Part shown: in pieces, positions 9,405 through 20,928 of the stretch | How positions within the stretch are numbered: the first letter of the stretch is position 1 | Layout of the letters: each line of letters opens with the position of its first letter | Assembly: GCA_027924585.1 (NCBI GenBank) | Contig: BSBM01000372.1 | Location: forward strand, 38,554,501 to 38,618,500 | Length of the DNA: 64,000 nt | Source of the DNA: Larix kaempferi | Taxonomy: Eukaryota > Streptophyta > Pinopsida > Pinales > Pinaceae | Direction of reading: 5' to 3' | The notes under the pieces: generated by a model | The model's database searches: none | Told to the model about the DNA's origin: nothing | What the model saw: only the letters and a program-made list of their open reading frames with translations | Position numbers and translations under genes: made by a program

Positions 9405-12225
9405 ATGTCCAAATCACTAGACAGAGAAGAAGATCTTACACTTCAAGAAGCAATCCGAGTCTTTTAGTATGGGGGGATTGCAGAGTTAATGAAAACCCCT
9501 GCCAAGAAGGTTGACTCGAACCCAATCAAGCATCTAGAAGGTCACCTCAACATAATCCAACAATGCAGGACAAAGGGAAAGCCACAGCTGGACCACGAAG
9601 CAAGACTACCAAGACAGGCCAGACGGTGCTAAGATCATCGTTATTTTAGAAGGAACCCTTGAAGTTGACACCGGAGTACATATCACCTCGGGAGCTGGAT
9701 GCCCCTGTTTTTAATCTGGTCAAGAGTGCCCGTTATGAAACCCCTTGTAGCCCATTTCAAGGCACGTAGAGGTTTCCCAGAACCTACTAGGAAAGATCTC
9801 GGAGTGTAAATGGGAAGACTATGACCTCCTAGGCATGCAGAAGGAAGAGCCCAATGATCCCAAATACCCACAATTCCATCCTGACCAGTACATGTGTTGG
9901 AAGAAAGATGCTAAGGGAATATTTAACTTGGTCGCCGAAAGCTGGTTGACGCCGGTACTGGAGTCTGGATTGCTGAACCTACTTCGACTACCTCATTTTG
10001 GTCGTTCACGAGGACTTAATGTAGTGGTTCGCACTCAGATGGCATGAATTCACCAGGGATACCTATGGATGGATCGAAATGTGGATTTGAACATTGACTT
10101 AATCCACCGCATAACAGGATAAAGTAAGCGTGGCAAGGATCCCAAGCAATTCTTCCAAGGGAAGGGTAAGGAAAAATAAGCTGTCATGAAAATGAAGTAG
10201 AGCCATGCATTGGTGAAGGGAAAAATAGGGTTTCCCATAGAAGAAATTGAAGATAGAGTGACAAGATTTGTCACACAGTTGCTCACGAAAAAAATCATAA
10301 GAACAACTAGGCCTCCGGAGGTGCCCACGGGCACAATACTACTTGGTGCTACAGCAGCTGAAGGGACCCAATTCAATTGGTGCCAGTACCTTCTAAATGA
10401 GTTCTTGGATGAACTCAACGATACCCAGGAGAATAGAGGTCAATTCCACTTCACGTGGTTGATTATCCTCATTGCATTCATAGGATGGAAGGAACTGGAA
10501 AAATATGTCGCTGTAATTATAGAAAGCAATGATCCTAGAGGATTTCGCTATGCCAACCTTTGGGAAAATCTAAACATAGAGTGGCAGCATGCGACAGCTG
10601 AGGTATTCTATCAGTATTACACCCAGCTACCCCAGGCGATCACCCGTACATTGCGCATTACAAAGCAGGTAACGTTGAAGTACATTCGAGTTATTGATTT
10701 TATGGAGGACATGCGATGTAGTTTTATCTCACCCAAGGAAAAGATGAAGAAACCGGAATGGTATACGGGTAATTACCAGATGTATTAGGAAGACATTAAC
10801 ATCCTCATGAAGGACTAGCCGGTTGACTTCCGTGTCGAAGTCATGGATGTCGAGACTGATTTAGAGGAAGATGAACCAATCCTGCTAGCATGCCCTATTG
10901 TTGAAGAAAAAGGAAAGATGAAAAAACCTGAAAACCCACAGAAGACAAAGGAACGGAAGAAGATGAAAGCAATAAAGAGTCAATCTGAGACAGTGTTGAA
11001 CGAAGAAGACTTCAACATGATTGCAGAAATTTTTTTAGAACAGATGGAAGGCCCGACGACAGAAAAAGACAAGAAGGACAAGGTCATACAGGATGACCTA
11101 CAAAGGACTAGGCTCGCACTGCAAGGGCTTATGAAAAATATGGATGATGTCCAGAAGAGCCTACCCTTGCCATGCGACACAGGAGTTGAAAGGAGGTCGA
11201 TAGGAACCTCGCAGCAGGGACTACCACAACTAGCCATAATGCTATTTTCAAAGACCAGGGTTGTTCATCTGGAACCATTGACCATAGCGTTACCAATGGC
11301 AGAACAGATCATTTTGGACACAAAGAGTGTCGAGCGGGTAGAGATCGACCTGGCCAAGATTCCTTTGCCTAGAATACACTTTCTGCACACGCAGCTCGAG
11401 GACTCTAGTTCACGCACATAGATACAATTTTATGATAAACAGGACCATCAGCTACAACTGGAGAACGCCATCACCGATGTCACAAAATATATTGAAGATT
11501 TAGAACTCCAAGCTGATCCCGCGGACACCGTTCTGAGAATCGAAGAAAGAGTGAAATCTTTGCAGTCAAAATTATAGGATAGAGAGATTCTTTATGAGGC
11601 CAATCTTAACGCCTTGAAGGAAAATCTCAATGCGCAAGCACCATTACCTGAGCAGCAGTTAAGAGAGCAAGCATTTAGTGCCGCAGCATAGAACATAACC
11701 AGTGAGATGGCTAAGTGCCAAGATCTGTTGGAGAAGGTTTCAAAGGAATTCACTGCCCTTGAAGAGGATCAAGGGCTACTGCAGGTAAAGACCGCTATAA
11801 AAGAAAAACAGACCATGCTGGAACAATTGGATGCAGAGGTCAAGGCTTTGCCACCCAGAAATATGCTACCAAGGTATAAGGAGATCTCAGGATTGAAGAA
11901 GGAGGTCCAAGCACTAAGAGAAAAAGAGACTCAGATGGATAATTAGGCGCAACAACTCCTGGAGGATGCTACAGCAGTATCACAGCAGATCGAAGACAAG
12001 CTGAAAGATCTGTGCGACAACCAGGAGCAGGTACAAGAACATATTGGAGAAGAGATAACTTCGGCACTACTTGATACAGTAAAGAAAGTTGAGCAAGACA
12101 CCAAGGAAGCAGTGGAACAGTTCATCGGCACTTGCAATGAGTTCGCAGCCAAGCTAGCTCCACAGGTTGTGGAACAGTTTCAGAAGGCCGAAGTAGTAGG
12201 TGGCTTGGGGACGAGCCACATGTAA
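9405..12225 (+). pseudogene. Element A accessory ORF (env position): globular N-terminus, charged linker, coiled-coil tail
   Basis: Unknown protein encoded between pol and the 3' LTR. The ATG is at 9405, with frame changes before about 9610. From about 9610 the whole region to 12225 is one frame broken only by stops: TAA 9712, TGA 9736, TAG 9748, TGA 10045, TAA 10120 and 10177, TAG 10198, 10786, 10816, 11419, 11575, 11689, 11944. The N-terminal third carries VDLNIDLIHRITG and RGKDPKQFF segments, then a hydrophobic helix-like HFTWLIILIAFIGW (about 10447-10488). The middle is Lys/Glu-rich. The last 250 codons are heptad-like coiled coil. The terminal TAA (12223-12225) uses bases 3-5 of the LTR. 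No transmembrane envelope layout is convincing, so I do not call it env. Confidence 0.7.
12190..12220 (+). promoter_or_regulatory. Polypurine-tract region of element A
   Basis: The purine-leaning stretch GAAGTAGTAGGTGG, then GGGGACGAGC, immediately precedes the 3' LTR start TGTAAGTG at 12221. It would prime plus-strand DNA synthesis. It also encodes the last residues of the accessory ORF. Confidence 0.5.
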
Positions 12226-13259
12226 GTGTTAGGGGCATGTTGGGCCTGGCCCAAGTTGGGGCAATTTTGGATAACATAAGGAGGTTGAGCAGTGGCGTTG
12301 CGTGCAACTCAACAAAAGATATGATTTTGTACAAGTATGGGGGATGCTGCGAAGTTGCATGCAACAACAAAATTTTGGCAGTACCACGAAGGTCAGTGCT
12401 ACGAGGAAGCAGTGCTGTGAAGTGATTAGGCCATGTGGATCCAACAAAGTGGATTGATGGATGAAGGACAGATATAGGTGCTGGATAGACCAGTGGTGGT
12501 CTAATTTTGGCAAGAATGCTCCAGGATGCCGAGCTACGGGCATGAGCATATCAGGAAGGCCGCCAGCTGTACAAGTTTGTTAAGTGGAGAATGACTCAGG
12601 GAAAGCGATAGCTGAACATGCTTAGTGGTACGAGACCGTTAAGTGGAGAATGAAACTGAGAAAGTGACTAGAGGCCGAGCCAGTTGTACGAGGCCATTAA
12701 GAGGACGAATGGTTTGCAAAGAAAGAGACTGGGAGCAAAGCCAGTCTTACGAGTCCGTTAGTGGAAGGGCGGCTCGATGAAGATGACATGTTGGTGTGCA
12801 CACAATAGGAAGGCCGAAAGTGACAGAACATAGGCATGGAGTACTTCCACGATAGCACACTTGCTACCAGAGGCCAGCAGGACGGTTTAGAGAAACCGTA
12901 GCAGTTTTGGAAACCGTAAGGGTTTTGGTCTTTAGCATTGTAAAGACATGACCTTTGGGCATGGTCTATAAACGAAGACATTTTTCTAAGGGAAATGGTT
13001 GTTGTTACATTGGTTACTTTTTGGGGTTCTCTCGTTACTTTTTGTTGTGGATGTATTGTAAGATATTTCTAAGTGAGAATCCATTGTAGAGGCTCTGTAG
13101 CTATGTGCGCAGAGACCTAGCTGAGAGAGAGAGAGAGTCTGCAGCTAAGTGCGCAGACCAAGAGCGGTTGTCCCCTTCCCATTAAAGATATATATGAAAC
13201 AACCATTCTTGTGGACGTAGCTTCCCACCCAGGGAAGTGAACCACGTTAATTATTATGT
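12221..13259 (+). repeat. 3' LTR of element A, left part
   Basis: It starts TGTAAGTGTTAGGGG after the polypurine region. Positions 12561-13259 match 581-1287 of the 5' LTR; the first 340 bp have no match there. A TATA box is at 12967-12974. The copy is cut by element B within ATTATGT. Confidence 0.85.
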
Positions 13260-14883
13260 TGTAACATCCCCACCCATCATACCAGTGCGATGGAGAGAAC
13301 GTTAGAATGAAGCCAGGGCATCTAGCCCCATGAACTTTTAAATAAGCATTCACATAATATAAAAGAACATATGGAAATGTATAATTATAAGAAAACACAG
13401 CGGAAGTAATTACAATAACACATCCATCATACATTCACAATATTCATCAAATAAATAATTGCAAAGTTAACACAAGAGTGTACTTATCTTATAACAAAGT
13501 AGTCCCAAGCAACTGGCTATGCAACTGCAACGTTCCACCCAACCATAGGGCAGTTGTGCTTATCAACCTCTTGATACAACTACCACCCCCAAGATGGGCA
13601 TGATTTCTACAAGGAACGAGGGAACAACAGACTCACACATAGCCATGCATACACCAAAATGGGCCAGGCCAATCTACAATTGGGTTTATCAGGCTGCTAG
13701 GAAATGGAAAGGAAGAATTGCTAAGCTAGTGAGCTCAACCATATAGCTATGGATACCTCTACAAGATCTATTTAGCTTGGCACCCAAAATGCCTACACAC
13801 CCCACTCAAGGAAGTATTACCTTCACCAATTCACAGTTCCTCAGGCCATACCTTCCAATTCTAGAGTGTCCCAGGTGTGCATAGAAGAGTAGCTAGCCCT
13901 CTTGATCTTCTTGAGAGGTTATTCTCCCCACTAGGTTTATCAAGCCAATTTTGTCCACTACCACTCCAAATATTTTGCTCATAGGTTCAAACCAAAATAG
14001 GGATGTACATAACAACAAAAGTATAAGCGTTGGGCATGAAGAAACGTTTTTATAGTGAGATGACCAAAGATGGGGTTTTCATTAACTTCACAAAAATGTG
14101 GGAAACCCAAAAACGAAACTGGAAGATGGGGAACAACCCTAGGAAGCCAAGTCCGTTTTCAGAAAAACATCCATGGACATTCTGGGGCAAAAACAGCCTC
14201 CATAACAGTCCCAAATCGTGGTCCTCCTCTCCTAGATATTGTACAATGCAAAAGCGAGCTCCCAGGCATGGAAAATGCAGGGAAAATGGTGAAAAACATG
14301 ATGGGGAAAGCCCAACTAGCTTAGATTGCGTGAGAGGGCAAAGGCCATGGGTTTAGAATGGCTTTGGGCACCATTTCGTGGGTGTTTTCTTGCCCAAGGA
14401 GACAAAATACGATTTCCTAGGTTGATGGCTTGCCCATACACGAAATTGGTTGCCATACCTCATCATTCCCAAAGCATTAACTACCTCAACCAATTTCTGG
14501 AAGAATTAAACGATTGGGTGGATAACCCAAAATGGGTAGTTGGTGGTTTATGGGTTTTCTCATTGACACATGGATTAACACCATTGGCTCAAGGGTTTGA
14601 ATAATTTCCCTCCCTATTCCTTGTAGAATCATGCCCCCATCTCTTTGTTGCATTGCATAGCTAGTTGTGATTTTTTCATTAAAATTCGTATTTACATGAT
14701 GTCTTAATTTACATTGTGTCTATCTAACACAAGAACCATAGGCATCTATTTTTTTAATTGCCGATACATAAAATGCTAAATCAATGGTGGGGCCTTGGCC
14801 TTGAGCTCCTCACCATGATTAAATAACAATATTTACATCATTTACGATTTAATGAAAAAGGGGGTCAAAATGAGGGAGTGACA
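13260..14883 (-). repeat. 3' LTR of element B (minus-strand sense)
   Basis: It begins TGTAACATCCCC on the plus strand and ends GAGTGACA at 14883, and pairs over its full 1624 bp with 20929-22552. Short ORFs inside (for example 14030-14356) are non-coding shadows repeated in both LTRs. Confidence 0.93.
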
Positions 14884-14897
14884 TTCCCCTCCCCTTA
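14884..14897 (-). promoter_or_regulatory. Polypurine tract of element B
   Basis: The minus strand reads TAAGGGGAGGGGAA directly before the 3' LTR. This is a textbook polypurine tract for plus-strand priming. Confidence 0.85.
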
Positions 14898-14911
14898 CAT
14901 CAACACTATCC

Positions 14912-16135
14912 TCAGTGCTCATCAAAACTGAATAGAAATGGATATGCCACCCTCATGGAATCCTCTAGCTCCCATGTAGCCTCATCGGGACCGTAGTGCT
15001 TCCATTGCACCTTTACCTGTCTGATGGCTCGGTTCCGAAGCAATGTTACCTTCTTGTCTAGGATGCACAATGGATCGGTTTGGAACTCTCCCTCGGGTTC
15101 CACTTGGATCACATCCCAATTAATCACATGGTTAGGATCATGTACATATTTCTTAAGTAAAGAGACATGAAAAACATTATGAGCTTTAGTGCTAGCAGGA
15201 AATGCAAGTCTATATGCAACTGGCCCTATTCTTTCAAGCACTTCAAATGACCCACAATATCTAGGTGATAGCTTGGCACAACTCCCAAGCTTCAAAGAAC
15301 TCTTCCTTGATCTCACTCTAAGATACACATGATCCCCAACATTGAATTCCCTATGCACTCTATGTTTATTTGCATAGATTTTGTGTCTATCCTGGGCTAC
15401 TTTTAAATTTTGCCAGATCTTTGCAAACTCTTGTTCCATTTCCTTAAGCAATTCTGGACCAAGTACAATTCTGTTCACTGGATTGTCCCAAGTCACTGGT
15501 GTCCTACACCTTCTACCATACAAAGCCTCATAAGGAATCATTCCCAATGATGCTTGTTGCCCATTGTTATATGCAAATTCTACCAAGTGTAGATAATCCT
15601 CCCACCCGGATGGTTTGTCCATTACATACATGCAGAGCATGTCTTCAAGCACCTGATTTACTCTTTCTGTTTGCCCGTCTGTTTGAGGATGGTACGTGGT
15701 GCTAAAGTTCAACTGTGTACCCAAATCTGCAAAGAGACCTTTCCAAACATTGGAAGTGAACTTGGTATCCCTGTCAGAAATTATTTCCTTAGGCAACCCA
15801 TGTAATCTGAAAATTTCCTTCATGAAAATATTTGCAATGGCATTGGCTTTGTGTGTGGACTTAACTGGTATGAAATGTGTTGCCTTTGTTATCTTGTCCA
15901 CCACAACCATGATGGAATCATGTTGTCTCATAGTCATTGGCAATCCTGTAATAAAATCCATGGAAATTATTTCCCATTTCCATTCTGGAATTGGCACTGG
16001 GTACAATAAACCTGCGGGGTGTTGGTGTTCAACCTTCACCTGCTGACATTTCATGCACTTATAAATGTATTCAGCGACATCCTTCTTCATCCCTGGCCAG
16101 AAATAATATTTTCTTGCTGTAGCAATTGTTTTCTA
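14912..16135 (-). pseudogene. Element B integrase with C-terminal chromodomain
   Basis: The enzyme that inserts cDNA, with a targeting module expected to bind histone marks. Open for 392 codons from 16090. The upstream coding continues in the same frame through a TAG at 16133-16135. Visible in order: the CX2C of the zinc region (YKCMKCQQVK), the catalytic core with D (SMDFITGL), D (ISDRDTKF) and E (GQTERVNQVLE), a GPX-like basic module (VYLRVRSRKSS, LSPRYCGSFEV), and the chromodomain (about residues 325-385) ending in VKVQWKHYGPDEATWE. Catalytic residues are intact in this part. Confidence 0.92.
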
Positions 16136-16828
16136 ATATCCTAGGTGACCAGAGTATGGAGCTTTATGGATTTCATCCATAACAATCCTCCTTAAATCTA
16201 CCGCATTGGGAATATAGACTCTATTTTTATAGGTAAGAAGTCTGTCTTCCTCCAAATGATAACCCTCATACTTCTTGCCAAGATCTTTCTATTGCAATTT
16301 GTCCTTTATCTACACGTACACTTCATCCTCAACAATATGGTTAACAATCTGCTGCTTCAAATCTGGTTGGCAAGTACTAAGTGCTGCCACATGCATTTCA
16401 TGTACCTTCCTGCTGAGTGCATCAGCCACCTTGTTTTCTTTCCCTTTTATGTGTTTGATTTCAAAATCAAATTCACACAAAAATTCCAACCATCTAGCTT
16501 GCCTAGCATTTAAAGTTGGATGATCAAACAAGTATTTCAGACCACAATGGTCTGTCCTTAACTCAAATTATCTTCCCATTAAGTAATGCCTCCACATCTT
16601 TAAAGCATGTACTATGGCTGCAAGTTCTATATCATGAGTAGCATAGTTCTTCTCGTGCTCTTTCAACTTTCTTGACTCATAGCATATCACATGGTTGTCT
16701 TGCATAAGAAATCCTCAAAGTTCTTGATTGCATGCATCAGTACACACCACAAAGTCTTTTTCTGGGTCTGCAATTTTAAAAATTGGTGTACTTGTAAGAA
16801 GATTCTTCAACCGTTGAAAACTTTCCTA
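16136..16828 (-). pseudogene. Element B RNase H and linker, riddled with stops
   Basis: The same reading frame as RT continues with RNase H features ([35 protein letters not shown], and ADALSRKVHEM near 16400). In-frame stops: TAG 16826-16828, TGA 16714-16716, TAA near 16569, TAG 16310-16312 and TAG 16289-16291. The TAGs would each be restored by CAG. The TGA and the TAA are not obviously C-to-T changes. Confidence 0.8.
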
Positions 16829-18208
16829 ACATCTTGGTGACCATTCAAACTTTATCCCCTTATTTTGCAAAGAAGTGATCGGGTTTGCAACCTTGGAGAA
16901 TCCTTCGATAAACCTCCTGTAGTAACCAGCAAGGCCCATAAAAGATCTCACATTAGTCACATTCCTTGGAGTTGGCCAATTCATAATGGCTTCAATCTTC
17001 TTAGGGTCTACATATATTCCTTCGTCGGAGATGATGTGACCCAAATAATGAATTCTATCTTTATAAAAGTCACATTTGCTCAACTTTGCATACAGCTTAT
17101 GCTCCCTTAGTAATTGCATTGTCATTCTCAAATGTTCTTCATGCTCTTCTTCATTCTTAGAATAGATGAGAATGTCGTCTAGGAATACAAGAACAAACTT
17201 GTCCAAATACTTTCTAAAAACATTATTCATGAGACACATGAATGTAGCTGGTGCATTTGTGAGACCGAATGGTACCACTACAAACTCATATTGTCCATAC
17301 CTCGTTCTAAAGGCTGTCTTATGAATATCTTCTTCTTTGATTCTTACCTGATGGTAAGCAGACCTCAAGTCAATCTTTGAAAATACCTTTGCTCCTCTCA
17401 TTTGGTCAAAAATGTCATCAATTCGGGGAAATGGGTATTTGTTCTTCACAGTGACTTTGTTCAACTGCCTGTAGTCAATACATAACTTGAGTGTTCTATC
17501 TTTCTTTTTCACAAATAGAATAGGTGCTCCCCATGAGGACACACTTGGCCTAATATATTTTTTTTCCAGCAACTCTTGTAATTTCATTTTCAATTCTAGC
17601 AATTCCGGTGTACTCATCCTGTAGGGTGTCTTAGACACTGGTTCCTCTCCTAGCACAAGCTCAATTGTAAATTCAATGTCTCTCTTTGGAGGGAGTCCTG
17701 GAATCTCATCAGGAAAAACATCCCTGACTTCTTGCAATACATGATAGTCCTCCAATTTAAGAGTTTCATTCTCCGCTGCCTCTAAAATGTGGGATGCATA
17801 CAATTGACATCCCTTCCTACAAAACTTCTTCAGCTGCATGGATGAAACTTGTCTAACAGAAGTCACCTTTGGAATGCCTTTTACAACCCTCGGGTTTCCT
17901 TCTTCGTCCATGCACTCAAATGTCTTATTGTAGCAGTCAAGTTTAACCATGTGTGCTTCTAACCAATCCATTCCAATGAGAATATAATAAGAACCAAGTG
18001 GCAAAATATTCAGATCTGCATAAGTGAATAGCCCATCCATCTCTAATGGACATTTCTCTACTATTTCACTAACTTTTCTCTTGGTTCCAGTGGCTAGTTG
18101 AACTAACCATGATTTACTATGCTTTAATTTCTTGAAAGCACAAATCTCAACAATTCTAGGAGTGACATAACTGTGAGTAGATCCAGGATCAATCAAAATA
18201 GAAACAAA
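16829..18208 (-). pseudogene. pol: Element B protease and reverse transcriptase
   Basis: Open from just after the TAA at 18209 to 16826. Protease comes first, with the active site [12 protein letters not shown] (D-P-G in place of D-S-G) and [16 protein letters not shown] further on. RT (about residues 195-375) shows [22 protein letters not shown], then [31 protein letters not shown] and the catalytic [10 protein letters not shown]. The start of the RNase H connection follows ([15 protein letters not shown]). RT catalytic residues are intact. There is no separate ATG, so translation would come from a Gag-Pol fusion. Confidence 0.9.
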
Positions 18209-19615
18209 TTACTTAGCAATCTTACCTTCAACTTCAACCACAGTTGACTGATGATCTTCCTGGCGGTCTTCTATTGTTGCATAGATTCTAGGGATTGTCC
18301 TTACCACTTGACCCACAGTTTCAGCTCCTTGGATGTTGTGAACTTGATTTGCATTGCCATTCCGATGTGGAAAGTTCCTAATCATGTGGTCTCCTCCACA
18401 ACCCCAACATTGAAGTGGTTCTCTTGGCTCCTTTGGATCTCTTGGCTTGTCTCCCATAATCCTAGTTGGCTTAGTCACAACTTGTGATGGTTTCCTTTGC
18501 TGATTCCGGAATTGAGGAAGCTTGAACCCCTTCTTCCTTTGATCAAACTTTTCATTTTTCTTATCCTTCCATGCCTTATGGAATTCTGGTTTGCTTTTGT
18601 TTTGATCAAAGCAATACTTGGCCTTTCTTATGGCCTCCTCTAGAGTTTGAGGTTCATCGAACTCAATTCTGTCTTTATATGACTGGGGTAGTCCACTTAG
18701 GAAATGCTGAATTTTCACGTTATCATCTCGGATATACCTGACATACCTCAGTATCTCCAAGAACTTGTTTGCATATTCTTCCATGGTCAATTGTCCCAAT
18801 CTCAGCTCATGGAACTCTTTGATCTTATCATCATAGTACCTATCAGAGAGGTACTTCTGCTTGAAGTATTTCTTGAACTGCTTCCACACAATCTTCCTTT
18901 CATTGATCTTCTTCACTTGCCTGATGTGTTCCCACCATATAGATGCTCTTCCATTCAAGTTGAAGATGGCTACCCTTGCCTTCATATTTCTCGAGTAGCC
19001 TTGGACTTGGAAATACTTTCTCATCCCAAGAAGCCAAGCTTCAACTTCTTGACTGGACTTTACCTCTCCATCAAATGTAGGAGTTTTTTCCTTCTTACAT
19101 TCCCCATGCGAACTGTTCTTGTAGTGCTTCTTCCTCTTACTCTTGCGAGATGAAAAGCTTTAACCCTCAATGGATTCTTCAGAGTCAGATGATTCATTAG
19201 AAGAGATTTCTGGAGTATATGTTCTGTCTATAGAAACTCTTCTTGAGCTATTGGCCCTCTTACGGGAATTCCTTCTAGAACTACTCCCACCCCTTTCTGG
19301 ATTTGATGTTTGATGCCCAGAGTTTATTTTCCTTTGGATGTCTGTCAAACTCTGCAACATGGCTACATTCAATTGATTTTGTTCTTCCTGAGCTTTAATC
19401 ATCCTATCATTGTCTTCTCTATAGCTTTGCAACTCCACCCTTAGGCTTCTCATGGTGGCTGTAATACCTGGAGGAGTCTCTTGATTTATTCTCCCATTAG
19501 ATTCTGTTTCAACATTTTCAACATGTATGTTCTCCCCCATGGCATCTGTCTCAGGTTCATAGGGATCTTGTGCATCATCCATGATGTTGATTTTCTTGGC
19601 CCAACCAAGGTCCAA
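18209..19615 (-). pseudogene. gag: Element B gag
   Basis: Particle protein of the chromovirus. One frame from about 19615 is broken by TAA at 19160-19162 and ended by TAA at 18209-18211. The first part (to 19163) is acidic with a coiled region and a Ser/Arg-rich tail. The second has the capsid (GRASIWWEHIRQ..., W..F...F, LSGLPQSYKDRIE) and a zinc knuckle CWGCGGDHMIRNF whose last Cys is replaced by Phe. The 18209 stop lies in the same frame as protease, four codons before the protease motif. Confidence 0.85.
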
Positions 19616-20039
19616 AACTTTCCAACTGTACTATCTAGAGTGCTACCCTGATGTAATTGTGATTCTGCAAAATGTGTTCATCAACACAATTGTTAGCTGC
19701 ATTATATTCTCATAAATTCATAAATTACTTTCATGCACGTGGGAAAATATTATATTGACAATTTGTCAAATTGTAGAATTTTCTCACAATCAACGACATA
19801 TGAGGGGGACGACAGGGGTCAAGGGGGATTTCCCCCTTGTGGCTTCCTTGCACCACTACAGGGTAGGTCGAGGGTAGTGCCCTCATTTTTTTGTTGTTGT
19901 TGTAAATCTTTCATTTCGCGCAATCTGGCACATAAGTTCCATGGCAATTTTTCCATTTTTGGCACCTAAAAATATCCCTGAAAAATGGCTGAAATTCCTT
20001 GTTTCAGAGCAACTCAGGGAGTTCTTCTGACCTATTTCG

Positions 20040-20640
20040 GGCCAACTTGTGGAGTTCTTCCGCAATTTCGGGAGAGAATTTGAAAGTTCCTTCTGCAGTT
20101 TTGAAAGAGAATTGAAAGTTCCTTCCGCAGTTGCGGGAGATAATTTGAAAGTTCCTTTCGTAGTTGCGGGGCGATTTGTCGAATCCTTCCGCAGTTGCGG
20201 GGCGATTTGGCGAATCCTTCCGCAGTTACGAGGTGATTTTCTGAATCCTTCCGCAGTTGCGGGGTGATTTGTTGGGTCCTTCCGCACTTGCGGGGTGATT
20301 TTTCGAGTCCTTCCGCAATTGCAGGGCGATTTGCCAAGTCCTTCCGCAGTTGTGGGGCGATTTGCTGAGTCCTTCTGCAATTACGGGGCGATTTTCTGAA
20401 TCCTTCCACAGTTACAGGGAGATTTGCCGAATCCTTCCGCAGTTGCGGGGAGATTTGCCGAATCCTTCCGCAGTTGCGGGGTGATTTGCCGAATCCTTCC
20501 ACAGTTACGGGGCGATTTTCCAAATCCTTCTGTAGTTGCGGGGCGATTTTCTAAGTCCTTCCACAATTGCAGGGCGATTTGCCGAATCCTTCCGCAGTTG
20601 CGGGGTGATTTGCCGAATCCTCCTGCTATTTCATAGCAAC
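20040..20640 (-). repeat. 31-bp minisatellite with a palindrome in each unit
   Basis: About 17-19 units of roughly 31 bp. A typical unit on the plus strand starts CCTTCCGCAGTTGCGGGG and continues CGATTTGCCGAAT. Nearly every unit carries CCGCAGTTGCGG, whose arms CCGCA/TGCGG are complementary, so each could fold as a small hairpin. Units at the 20040 end are longer and more diverged. Since 31 is not a multiple of 3, every frame cycles through the same 31-residue peptide, which explains the long overlapping ORFs. Confidence 0.93.
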
Positions 20641-20913
20641 TCGCTGAATTCTCCTGCTATTGCAGCGAAGACTTCCGAGTTCTTCCCAAAACAGACATAA
20701 ACAAAAATTTTCAAAAACACTTAAAACAATTTCGGATTCTTCTTTTCTTCTTCCTGTGATTATTGCTGCCCAGCAGGAGGTAACCTTACCTCTGCAAACT
20801 ATCCAACTTAGCCAGTTTAGGCCCGATGCTGAGACCTGTGGTGATCAGGAAGCGACCTTCCCATGTGACTGTAATTGGATTTGGCCGATAGAGGTCCAAT
20901 GCTACAACCAGCA

Positions 20914-20925
20914 GCTCTGATACCA
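20914..20925 (-). promoter_or_regulatory. Primer-binding site of element B
   Basis: The minus strand reads TGGTATCAGAGC three bases after the 5' LTR end. It matches the initiator tRNA-Met end exactly over 12 bases. Confidence 0.9.
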
Positions 20926-20928
20926 AAA

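Larger units (their letters stand above)
19616..20928 (-). other. Element B leader between primer site and gag
   Basis: Non-coding leader in minus-strand sense. It holds the 31-bp minisatellite at about 20040-20640. The rest (19616-20039 and 20641-20913) has no recognisable feature. Long ORFs across the array are by-products of the repeat. Confidence 0.7.

Noticed and set aside
10447-10488. Transmembrane helix in the element A accessory ORF
   Set aside because: The hydrophobic run is short and flanked by Trp and Lys within an otherwise soluble-looking head; it may be a buried helix.
9405-12225. Envelope gene of an errantivirus-like element
   Set aside because: Position fits, but I see no signal peptide, furin-like site or terminal membrane segment; the tail is coiled coil and charged.
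14030-14356. A 108-codon ORF also found at 21724-22026
   Set aside because: It is LTR sequence of element B read in a chance frame; the repeat is the LTR pair, not a gene family.
19883-20523. Two overlapping ORFs of 165 and 163 codons on the minus strand
   Set aside because: They are translations of the 31-bp minisatellite in rotating frames; the same 31-residue motif appears in each, with no start context.
20040-20640. CRISPR-like array
   Set aside because: Units are contiguous with no unique spacers and lie inside a plant retroelement leader; it is a minisatellite.
20914-20925. tRNA gene
   Set aside because: The tRNA-like words at 67, 20914, 26583, 41967 and 57965 are primer-binding sites of 12-18 bp beside LTRs, with no cloverleaf.
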